Shown here: positions 15,323 to 22,321 of the stretch, piece after piece | Layout: every line of letters starts with the position of its first letter | Numbering within the stretch: the first letter of the stretch is position 1 | Origin: JACKII01 sp963974445 | GTDB taxonomy: Bacteria > Pseudomonadota > Alphaproteobacteria > Bin95 | Assembly: GCA_963974445.1 (NCBI GenBank) | Contig: CAXBDI010000024.1 | Location: 1 to 41,571 of the forward strand | Direction of reading: 5' to 3' | DNA length: 41,571 nt | Notes under the pieces: model-generated | The model's input: only the letters and a program-made list of their open reading frames with translations | What the model was told of the DNA's origin: nothing | The model's database searches: none | Program-made: the position numbers and the translations under genes

Positions 15323-15337
15323 GTTCTTTACATGTTC
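15323..15337. promoter_or_regulatory. LexA (SOS) box of the alphaproteobacterial type
   Basis: GTTC-TTTACAT-GTTC is an exact match to the GTTC-N7-GTTC direct-repeat operator known for alphaproteobacterial LexA. It lies in the AT-rich gap between two divergent genes, 26 bases before the ATG of a SplB/PA0069-type radical SAM gene. A chance match of eight fixed bases is expected about once per window this size, so the evidence is the position: the only promoter region here feeding a possible DNA-repair gene. Confidence 0.6.
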
Positions 15338-15363
15338 TTTTTTGAACTGTCATCCTACGCCCC

Positions 15364-16440
15364 ATGAACGAGAGACCTCCCTTAAACGTCCTACGTGGAC
15401 GCGGCGCCGTCTCGAACAGGTCTGGCCGGTTCGAGATGGAGATGCGTGAGGCGTTCGACGACGGCTGGCACAACGAACCGGTCGAAACGGTGGCGACGCA
15501 GGTCATGGCCGATGTCTCCCGCCACGTCATCACCTATAACTCCTCGCCGGACCTGGGATTTGACCGCACCATCAACCCCTATCGCGGCTGCGAGCACGGC
15601 TGCATTTATTGCTACGCTCGCCCGACGCACGCCTATTGGGGCCTATCGCCGGGCCAGGATTTCGAATCGAAACTGTTCGCCAAATTCGACGCGGCCGACG
15701 TGTTGGCCGGCGAGTTGTCGGCTGCCAAATACCGGCCCGCTCTCATTCTGCTAGGCGCCAACACAGACGCATACCAGCCAATCGAGCGCGAGCATCTGAT
15801 CACGCGCGATATCTTGAAGGTTTTGCTGGAATTTTGCCACCCGGTCAGCACAGTGACCAAGTCCGTTCTGGTGCTGCGCGATATCGACTTGTGGGCGGAC
15901 CTTGCCGCCCGTTCGCTCGGCCATGTGACGCTGTCAATCACCACGCTTGACCGCAAGCTGGCCCGTGCGATGGAGCCGAGGGCGGCGGCTCCCGGCCGGC
16001 GTCTCGATGCCGTGCGCGCTTTGCGCCAGGCGGGGATTCCTGTTTGCGTCAACGTCGCCCCGATCATTCCGGGCTTGAACGACCACGAGATCGAGTCGAT
16101 TCTCGACGCCGCCGCGGCAGCCGGGGCCAGCGAGGCCGCCTATACCCTGATCCGCCTGCCGCTGGAGATCAAAGGCCTGTTCCACGACTGGCTGGAAACC
16201 CACTATCCGGACCGGCTGGGCAAGGTCGAAAGCCTGATCCGCCAGACCCGCGGCGGCGCGCTCTACCGCAGCGGGTTTGGCGAGAGGATGCGTGGTACCG
16301 GCGTCTATGCCGACTTGATCCGGCAACGGTTCGCGATGGCCGTCAAGCGCTGCGGGCTCAGCCGCCGGTTTCAGGACCTGCGCACGGACTTGTTCCGCGT
16401 GCCGCCGGCGCCAGGCCAACAACTGAGCCTGTCCGTATGA
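15364..16440 (+). CDS. PA0069-family radical SAM protein (SplB-like)
   Basis: A 358-aa radical SAM protein of the PA0069 family within COG1533, the group that contains spore photoproduct lyase. The iron-sulphur cluster motif is CEHGCIYCYA (Cys76, Cys80, Cys83). The N-terminal segment RGRGAVSNRSGRFE before REAFDDGW is conserved in the family, so the ATG at 15364 must be the start, although no ribosome site is visible. TKSVLVLRDIDLWADL, SITTLDRKLARAMEPRA and VNVAPIIPGLND are typical barrel segments. Homologues are often annotated as DNA repair photolyase; direct proof of repair activity for this branch is not known to me. A LexA-like box lies just upstream. Confidence 0.87.
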   Translation: MNERPPLNVLRGRGAVSNRSGRFEMEMREAFDDGWHNEPVETVATQVMADVSRHVITYNSSPDLGFDRTINPYRGCEHGCIYCYARPTHAYWGLSPGQDFESKLFAKFDAADVLAGELSAAKYRPALILLGANTDAYQPIEREHLITRDILKVLLEFCHPVSTVTKSVLVLRDIDLWADLAARSLGHVTLSITTLDRKLARAMEPRAAAPGRRLDAVRALRQAGIPVCVNVAPIIPGLNDHEIESILDAAAAAGASEAAYTLIRLPLEIKGLFHDWLETHYPDRLGKVESLIRQTRGGALYRSGFGERMRGTGVYADLIRQRFAMAVKRCGLSRRFQDLRTDLFRVPPAPGQQLSLSV

Positions 16441-16548
16441 TTGCCGGCCCTATGATTGCCAGCATGGTCTTGACCACCGCGAGGGTGCTGGTTCATCGCC
16501 GCCGCCTTGGGTATAGTAACCGCAACAATTGCGAAGGAACGCCCGACC

Positions 16549-17979
16549 ATGAATGCCCCCGGCACCGCCACGACCATGACTGACGGCAAGACCAGTGCCG
16601 CCGATGCGACGATTTCGCAGCAGTTGGCCTTGTTCGCTGACGGCCTTAGCCTCGCCGATGTGCCGGCAGCGGTGGTCGAGCGCGCTAAGCTGCACATTCT
16701 CGATTGCTTGGGGATCGCCTTGGCGTCGACGACGTTTGAATTCGCCCAACGCGCCGCCAACGCGATCAGCGGACTGGCCGGCGCTGGCGAATATCCGGCG
16801 ATTGGCCTGCCGATGTCGCTGCCATTGCGCGATCAGGTGATGCTCAACGGCACGCTGATCCATGGTTTGGACTTTGACGACACCCATACCGCCGGCGTCA
16901 TTCACGCCAGCGCCAGCGCGCTGACCACAGCCTTCGGCCAAAGCTTGCGGATGCAGGCGTCGGGCGCCGATCTGCTAACCGCCTATCTGGTCGGCGTCGA
17001 AACCGCCGCCCGGATCGGCTCTGCGGCGAAGGGCGGCTTCCACATGCGCGGGCATCATCCGACCGGTCTGGTGGGCGCGTTCGGCGCGACGCTCGTCGCC
17101 GGCAAGCTGGCGGGATTGCCGCCGCGCAAGCTGACGGACGCGCAAGGAATCGCGCTGTCCATGGCCGCCGGTTCGCTGGAATTTTTGAGCGATGGCGCCT
17201 GGACCAAACGGTTGCATCCGGGGTGGGCGGGCGTTGCCGGCATTACCGCGGTGGCCATGGCTGGCGAAGGGTTCATAGGGCCGGGCGCCGCTTACGAAGG
17301 GCGGTACGGTCTCTTCAACCTGCATCTGGGCGGCGGCAATGACGCCGATCTCAGCCTCTGCACCGCCGGCCTCGGGCAGACGTGGGAGCTGGAGCAGGTC
17401 GGCTTCAAGCCTTACCCCGCCTGCCATTTTAACCACTCGTTCGCCGACGCGACGCTGGCCATGCGGGCGGACGGTATCACACCGGATATGGTGGAGCGCA
17501 TCACCGCCCTGATTCATCCGACGCCCGCGCAGGTGGTCTGTGAGCCGTTGGCCCAGAAACAGCGTCCGGCAAACGCCTATGAGGCGCAGTTTTCCGTGCC
17601 CTATATCGTCGCGCAAAGCCTGCTGCGCGGCCGTTTTACCTTGGACGAGTTGGACCCGAGCGCCTTCAGCGAGGGGGCCGCTTTGGCGTTGGCGGCCAAG
17701 GTGGATTGGGCCGAGGACCCGCATACCCGGTTCCCGAAATACTATTCCGGCGAGTTGGTGGTGCACACCAAGGACGGCCAAACCCGGCGCTACCGCGAAG
17801 ACGTCAATCGCGGGTCGGATGCCAACCCGCTGTCTGCCGCCGATATCGAGGCCAAGTTCTGGGCCAATGCCACCCGCGCCGTGAACAGGGTTCGGGCGGA
17901 GCGGGTCTATGATGCCGTTATGGCCCTGGACCGGTCCGCCGACGCCTGGCCACTTATGGAGGCCCTGGCGGCCGGCTGA
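16549..17979 (+). CDS. MmgE/PrpD family protein
   Basis: A 476-aa protein of the MmgE/PrpD family, which includes 2-methylcitrate dehydratase and cis-aconitate decarboxylase. Recognisable are AKLHILDCLGIALAS near residues 45-60, NGTLIHGLDFDDTHTAGVIHASA near 105-128 (the conserved active-site DDTH/H region), GHHPTGLVGAFGAT, and FKPYPACHFNHSFADA near 295. The family catalyses anti-elimination or decarboxylation on citrate-like acids, but most members are uncharacterised. The start at 16549 has GAAGGA about 10 bases upstream; a longer frame from 16507 lacks one. The PLP enzyme gene follows after 27 bases, probably in the same operon. Confidence 0.9.
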   Translation: MNAPGTATTMTDGKTSAADATISQQLALFADGLSLADVPAAVVERAKLHILDCLGIALASTTFEFAQRAANAISGLAGAGEYPAIGLPMSLPLRDQVMLNGTLIHGLDFDDTHTAGVIHASASALTTAFGQSLRMQASGADLLTAYLVGVETAARIGSAAKGGFHMRGHHPTGLVGAFGATLVAGKLAGLPPRKLTDAQGIALSMAAGSLEFLSDGAWTKRLHPGWAGVAGITAVAMAGEGFIGPGAAYEGRYGLFNLHLGGGNDADLSLCTAGLGQTWELEQVGFKPYPACHFNHSFADATLAMRADGITPDMVERITALIHPTPAQVVCEPLAQKQRPANAYEAQFSVPYIVAQSLLRGRFTLDELDPSAFSEGAALALAAKVDWAEDPHTRFPKYYSGELVVHTKDGQTRRYREDVNRGSDANPLSAADIEAKFWANATRAVNRVRAERVYDAVMALDRSADAWPLMEALAAG

Positions 17980-18006
17980 GCCCCGCGCAAACTTCGGGAG
18001 AGATGC

Positions 18007-19239
18007 ATGACCCACCTATCGGCCGATGGCCGCGGCTGGAACGATCTGGCTGCATCGCTGGAGCGATACCGCGCCAACGATGCGGACTGGCGGCACGGCC
18101 GGACGGCGCTGTTCGTCTTCAATGCCGGGGAGGCGGTCCGCAAGGTGGGCGAGCAGGCCTATCTGGCCTACATGGCGGAGAACGCGCTCGGCCTTCGGGC
18201 ATTTCCGAGCCTCGGCGCCATGGAGGCGGAGATCGTGGCCATCGGGCACGAGTTGATGCATGCGCCTGCCGGCGCGGCGGGGGCCTTCACCACCGGCGGC
18301 ACCGATAGCATCACCATGGCGGTGAAGGCCTGCCGCGACCGCGCCACGGCACTGGGAGTGGATACCGTCGGCGCGGAAATTGTCGCACCGGTCACCGCGC
18401 ATCCGGCCTTCAACAAGGCCGCGCACTTGATGAACCTGAGGGTGGTGCGCGTGCCGGTCGCCGCCGATTTCACCGCTGACGCTACCGCAATGGCGGCGGC
18501 GATTACCGAGCGGACGATTATGGTGGTTGGCTCCGCACCCTGCTTTCCCTATGGCTTGGTCGATCCGATTCCGGAGATCGCCGCGGTCGCCGCCCGGCAT
18601 GATTTGTGGTGCCATGTCGATGCCTGCGTTGGCGGCTATTTCTCGCCGTTCGCCGAGCAGGTCGGTGTGGAGTTGCCGGTTTGGGACTTCCGCGAGCCGG
18701 GCGTCTGGTCCATTTCCGCCGATCTTCACAAGTACGGCTATGCGCCGAAGGGCGCCTCGACCGTGCTCTACCGCTCTGCCGAGCTCTACGCCCATCAACC
18801 CTTCAGCTTCGACGTATGGCCGAGCGGCCAGATGACGACGCCGACCTTGCACGGCACCCGGCCCGGCGGGGCGATTGCCGGCGCTTGGGCGGTGCTGCAG
18901 CACCTGGGATATGCCGGCTATCGGCAGACGACGCGGGATGTGCTGGAAGCGCGCTCGGTCATCGAAGCCGGGGCTGCCGCATTCGGATTCACCTCTGTCG
19001 GCGCGCCGCAGCTGGGGCTGGTGGCGTTGACCCATGCCGAGAAGGACGTGATGGCCATAGCCAACGCCATGGCCGCGCGTGGTTGGGTTTCGTCGCGTAC
19101 GGCTACTCCGCCAGCGATCCACCTGATGCTGTCGCCGGCGCACAAGCAATTCGCTCAGGATTATCTGCGCGACCTGGAGGCCGAAACGCTGAAGGGGCCT
19201 GCCGCAAAATCCACGGTCGGCATCGGTTCATACACCTGA
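18007..19239 (+). CDS. PLP-dependent group II decarboxylase, sphingosine-1-phosphate lyase-like
   Basis: A 410-aa fold-type I PLP enzyme. AGAFTTGGTDSITMAVKACRD near residues 92-112 is the phosphate-binding region in the form seen in sphingosine-1-phosphate lyases. HDLWCHVDACVGGYF near 200-214 holds the PLP-ring Asp, and SISADLHKYGYAPKGAS supplies the Schiff-base lysine, Lys242. The membrane anchor of the eukaryotic lyase is absent; bacterial relatives are soluble. Cleavage of a phosphorylated amino alcohol is therefore possible, but other group II decarboxylase reactions are not excluded. GGGAG sits 6 bases before the ATG. It is downstream of, and probably co-transcribed with, the MmgE/PrpD gene. 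Confidence 0.85.
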   Translation: MTHLSADGRGWNDLAASLERYRANDADWRHGRTALFVFNAGEAVRKVGEQAYLAYMAENALGLRAFPSLGAMEAEIVAIGHELMHAPAGAAGAFTTGGTDSITMAVKACRDRATALGVDTVGAEIVAPVTAHPAFNKAAHLMNLRVVRVPVAADFTADATAMAAAITERTIMVVGSAPCFPYGLVDPIPEIAAVAARHDLWCHVDACVGGYFSPFAEQVGVELPVWDFREPGVWSISADLHKYGYAPKGASTVLYRSAELYAHQPFSFDVWPSGQMTTPTLHGTRPGGAIAGAWAVLQHLGYAGYRQTTRDVLEARSVIEAGAAAFGFTSVGAPQLGLVALTHAEKDVMAIANAMAARGWVSSRTATPPAIHLMLSPAHKQFAQDYLRDLEAETLKGPAAKSTVGIGSYT

Positions 19240-19284
19240 ACCGCTGTCGAAACGGAGGGCTGGGCCTCATTCGATGCAGCCGGG

Positions 19285-19307
19285 GGGGACGGCAAATAAC
19301 CGTCCCC
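19285..19307. terminator. hairpin between the PLP-enzyme gene and the convergent csp gene
   Basis: GGGGACGG, a 7-base loop and CCGTCCCC form an 8-bp GC-rich stem between two convergent stop codons (19239 and 19327). There is no T-run, so it may act as a bidirectional but weak terminator. Confidence 0.45.
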
Positions 19308-19326
19308 GTCGGCTTAACGCAGTCGA

Positions 19327-20040
19327 TCAGAGTAGTTCGACGTTGGAGGCGACCATGCCCTTTTGGCCCTGGCGCGCCGCAACGCGGACCCGCTGGTTCG
19401 AGTCGAGGGTCGTCACACCGGTCCGTTCCAGCACCCGGCCGGAAACGAACACGTCCGGGCTGCCATCGTCCGGCGCGATGAATCCATAACCCTTTTCCGA
19501 GTTGTAGAACTTCACCGTACCGTCGACGACTGTCGCCGGGCCGTCATCGCGGTCGTGTCCGCCGCCGAAGCCGCCGCCGCGCTCGCCGCGGGGCGGGCCA
19601 TAAGCGCTACGTCCGCCGCCGCCGCCGCCGAACGGGCCTCCGTATCCGCCCCGGTCGCCGCCCCGGTCGCCATAACCGCCCCGGTCGCCGCCACGATCAC
19701 GGTCACCGTAACCGCCTCGCTCGCCGCCAAACGGGCCGCCACCGCCGCCGCCGCCAAAGTCTCCGCGCGGCGCACGCGGCTGCCGCGGTGCGCCTTCCAC
19801 CAAGGTCACGGAGTGCACGGCGGCAACCTGCTGGCCCTTGCGCCCATCGGCGATATCGCAAACGAGCGTGCTGCCGTCGGTCAATTCGTCATGACCGGTC
19901 GGCACGAGCACGGATGCGTGCAGAAATGCGTCGGATCCGTCGTCCAGTTGGACGAAGCCAAATCCCTTGGTCGCGTTAAACCATTTGACCGTCACGGTCA
20001 CGCTCTCGGCCTTGATCGGCGGCCGGTGAAAATCAGACAT
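19327..20040 (-). CDS. double cold-shock-domain protein with RGG-type linker
   Basis: A 237-aa protein with two cold-shock domains. The first (residues about 14-80) has VKWFNATKGFGFVQ (RNP1) and DAFLHASVL (RNP2). The second (about 170-237) has VKFYNSEKGYGFIA and DVFVSGRVL, in which the usual RNP2 His is replaced. Between them lies an 80-residue linker made almost only of Gly, Arg, Tyr, Asp and Phe, with repeated GGDRGGYGDR-type units resembling eukaryotic RGG boxes. Two-domain cold-shock proteins are common in Alphaproteobacteria, usually with short linkers. Expected role: cytoplasmic RNA binding, anti-termination or translation control. The encoding DNA (about 19560-19770) is itself a GC-rich imperfect tandem repeat. 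Confidence 0.9.
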   Translation of the reverse strand: MSDFHRPPIKAESVTVTVKWFNATKGFGFVQLDDGSDAFLHASVLVPTGHDELTDGSTLVCDIADGRKGQQVAAVHSVTLVEGAPRQPRAPRGDFGGGGGGGPFGGERGGYGDRDRGGDRGGYGDRGGDRGGYGGPFGGGGGGRSAYGPPRGERGGGFGGGHDRDDGPATVVDGTVKFYNSEKGYGFIAPDDGSPDVFVSGRVLERTGVTTLDSNQRVRVAARQGQKGMVASNVELL

Positions 20041-20118
20041 GATCTAGTAACCACTCCATGGCAGACCGGCTATTTGGGTCTGCAAGCCCGCTGAGTTGCG
20101 CGTGATCTGCACGACGGA

Positions 20119-20148
20119 ATCATAGGTAAGCCCGGCACGAGATGGCGA
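20119..20148 (-). promoter_or_regulatory. possible promoter of the cold-shock gene
   Basis: On the minus strand TCGCCA (20148-20143) is followed after 18 bases by TATGAT (20124-20119), a good -10. The leader to the ATG at 20040 would be about 70 bases. The remaining 20149-20372 stretch is lower in GC and holds no gene I can support. Confidence 0.35.
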
Positions 20149-20372
20149 GGGAGGCTATAGCTTGCCCCGAACGCCGATCCGTCGTCGATCCTGCAACTCA
20201 ACTGTTTCTACTGCTTGCTCTGTGCGCGTACCTTTATGCTGCTGCGACTAAGGATTGTTCATCCAACATCGCGTAAAGCTACTTACCTACCGTTCAAGCT
20301 TACGAGGCTCGGGGGTTCTAATCAACGAAAACCCAATGGCGAAATTGCGACATTACGGTTTCGGTCATCGCA

Positions 20373-20392
20373 ACCGGCGCCGTTTCGCCGGT
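20373..20392 (-). terminator. weak hairpin after the SDR gene
   Basis: ACCGGCG (20373-20379) and CGCCGGT (20386-20392) form a 7-bp stem immediately past the stop of the SDR gene at 20394. No T-run follows on the minus strand. Confidence 0.3.
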
Positions 20393-20393
20393 G

Positions 20394-21203
20394 CTAGTCG
20401 TAGCGGCCTATACCGGCCATCATGCCGCCGTCCACCACCAGCGTCTGGCCGCAGATCCACTGGCCGGCGCGGCTGGCCAGCATCACCGTCATGCCGGCAA
20501 TATCGTCCGGTTCGCCTAAGCGCTTGAGCGGATAGGTCATTAGCGCGTTTTCGTTGCGCACCGGGTTTTCCCACAAGGCGCGGGCGAAATCGGTTTTGAC
20601 CAGTGCGGGTGCGATGCAGTTGGCGCGGATATTGTGCCGGCCCCACTCCACCGTCATGTTGCGCACCAACTGCATGTCGGCCGCCTTGGAAAGGCAGTAC
20701 GCGCCGATTTTCGCATCGCCGCGTAGGCCGCCAACCGATGAGATCACAATAAAGTTACCGCCGCCCAGCGCCGCCATTTGCGGGCAGACCAGAGCGGAGA
20801 ACCAGATCGGGCTTTGCACGTTCGTACTCATGATCTTGGCGAAGGCGTCTTCGGGGATTTCGTGCAGCGGGCCGTAATAGGGATTGATGGCGGCATTGGC
20901 GACGAAGGTGTCGATCCGGCCCCACCGGTCGAGCGCGGCTGTGACCAGCGCCTCGCATTCCGGCCGGCGGCCGATGTTGGCCGGCACGCCGATGGCCTCG
21001 CCGCCATTCGCTGCGAAATCGCGGTTGATCTCCGCCGTCACCGCGTCGACGGCGTCGGTCTTGCGCGATGAGACGACCACCTTGGCGCCGTGCTGCGCCA
21101 TGCGGGCGGCGATGGCCTTGCCGATGCCTTTCGTCGAGCCGGTGATTACCGCGACCTGACCGCTGAGGTCGAACATGTTGGGTGTCTGGGTGGCTTCGGT
21201 CAT
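20394..21203 (-). CDS. SDR family NAD(P)-dependent oxidoreductase
   Basis: A 269-aa classical short-chain dehydrogenase/reductase. It has the cofactor motif TGSTKGIG (residues 21-28), VANAAINPYY in place of the NNAG motif, and a complete catalytic set: Ser156 in ISSVGGLRG, Tyr169 and Lys173 in YCLSK. NIRANCIAPALVKTDFA and the C-terminal CGQTLVVDGGMM are normal for the fold. The substrate is unknown. It is the downstream member of a tandem pair: the paralogue at 21208-22023 ends 4 bases before this start, so they are co-transcribed and probably translationally coupled. Confidence 0.92.
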   Translation of the reverse strand: MTEATQTPNMFDLSGQVAVITGSTKGIGKAIAARMAQHGAKVVVSSRKTDAVDAVTAEINRDFAANGGEAIGVPANIGRRPECEALVTAALDRWGRIDTFVANAAINPYYGPLHEIPEDAFAKIMSTNVQSPIWFSALVCPQMAALGGGNFIVISSVGGLRGDAKIGAYCLSKAADMQLVRNMTVEWGRHNIRANCIAPALVKTDFARALWENPVRNENALMTYPLKRLGEPDDIAGMTVMLASRAGQWICGQTLVVDGGMMAGIGRYD

Positions 21204-21207
21204 GGGT

Positions 21208-22023
21208 TCAGCCCTCCTCGCGGCCGGAGCCGGCCATCATGCCGCCGTCGATGACGATGGTCTGGCCGCTCATCCACGCGCCGGCCGGGCCCGCAAGCGC
21301 GACAACCGCGCCGGAGACGTCTTCGGCCTTGCCGAGCCGTTGCATAGGATAGGTCCACTGCATGGTCTGGACGCTTGATGGATCGCCTGCCGGCGTCTCC
21401 GCTCCGTCCGGTTGGATCAAGGATGGTGCGACGCAGTTGGCGCGGATGTTGTGCGGGCCCCACTCAACCGCCAGGTCGCGGGCCAATTGCGCGGTTGCCG
21501 CCGCCGCCATGCCACGGGCGCTGCTGCCAGGCACGCCGCGCAGCCCGTCGGCAGAGCCGATCAGAATCACCGCGCCGTCCTTGCGGCTGGCCATGTCCGG
21601 GCAGGCCCGTCCGGTCAGCCAGAGGTTGCCGCGAACCTGCGCCGTCATAGTCCGATCCCAGGCGGCATCGGGCGCCATGCCGTCTGCTGCGTCCTCGTCG
21701 CTGCGATCCGCCCCGTTGCAGACGAGAATATCGATGCGGCCCCAGACCGAAATCGTCCGGTCGATCAGGCTGTGGCACTGGTCTCGATCCCCGGTATCGC
21801 AGGCAATCGCCATGGCGTCACCAGAGCCCTCTGCCCAGTCAGCCTTGATTTCGGCGGCCACCGCTTCGCCCGCAGCGGCGTCGGGCGCGGAGACCACGAC
21901 CCGCGCGCCGTGCGCCGCCAACTGTTGTGCGGTGGATTGGCCGATGCCGGACGCGGCCCCGGTGACGACGGCGACCTTGCCGGAAAGGTCGAAGAGTGGG
22001 TGAATGAGCATGGCGGACTTCAT
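21208..22023 (-). CDS. SDR-fold protein lacking the catalytic Tyr/Lys (pseudoenzyme?)
   Basis: A 271-aa SDR paralogue of the neighbour at 20394-21203. The cofactor loop TGAASGIG (residues 21-28) is intact and Ser157 is kept in IGSADGLRG. The YxxxK motif is gone: where the neighbour has Tyr169 and Lys173, this protein has Arg170 and Ala174 in SSARGMAAAAT. The NNAG-type motif is altered to CNGAD. The C-terminus MSGQTIVIDGGMMAGSGR closely follows the paralogue. The reading frame is undamaged, so it may be a non-catalytic partner of the second SDR or a decaying copy. The start at 22023 is chosen because the frame upstream is Gly/Arg-rich and unlike the family; ATG 22011 is also possible. Confidence 0.85.
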   Translation of the reverse strand: MKSAMLIHPLFDLSGKVAVVTGAASGIGQSTAQQLAAHGARVVVSAPDAAAGEAVAAEIKADWAEGSGDAMAIACDTGDRDQCHSLIDRTISVWGRIDILVCNGADRSDEDAADGMAPDAAWDRTMTAQVRGNLWLTGRACPDMASRKDGAVILIGSADGLRGVPGSSARGMAAAATAQLARDLAVEWGPHNIRANCVAPSLIQPDGAETPAGDPSSVQTMQWTYPMQRLGKAEDVSGAVVALAGPAGAWMSGQTIVIDGGMMAGSGREEG

Positions 22024-22096
22024 CGGAGGGCGGACGGATTGCCGAACCTTGCCACCTGCAGCCGCGCTTGTCACGACGCCAGCGCCCAAGCAGCCT

Positions 22097-22307
22097 TCAC
22101 GCGGCGTTCTGCTTCCAGTAGCTGCCCTTAGGCGATTTTGCCGTCGCGGACTTCGTAGAGGTCGCAGCCGCGCCAGTCCGCTGGCTTGCCCTGCACCACC
22201 CGGCCCCAAGACGCATCCGGGCCGACCGCCTGCCGCCACTCGAAATCGTCGGTGACGCAGGTGCGCATGCCCATGGGCTCAAGGGAATCCCAGTTCGGAC
22301 TCCTCCA
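22097..22307 (-). pseudogene. NTF2/SnoaL-like gene remnant, truncated and frameshifted
   Basis: Minus-strand codons 22307-22131 read as the second half of a small NTF2-fold (SnoaL-like) protein: VTDDFEWRQAVGPDASWGRV, then GKPADWRGCDLYEVRDGKIA, before a stop at 22128-22130. The expected family ending, KGSYWKQNAA followed by TGA at 22097-22099, continues in the adjoining frame, so a small indel lies near 22130. The N-terminal half is absent, because the frame is closed by a stop at 22308-22310, only 13 bases from the end of clpX. No start or ribosome site is seen. It is a degraded gene fragment between clpX and the SDR pair. Confidence 0.65.
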
Positions 22308-22321
22308 TCAACCCAATGCGA

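Noticed and set aside
20295..20340. T-arm-like stretch (GGGGGTTCTAATC) suggesting a tRNA
   Set aside because: The base after TTC is T rather than a purine, and no acceptor or anticodon stem can be drawn around it.
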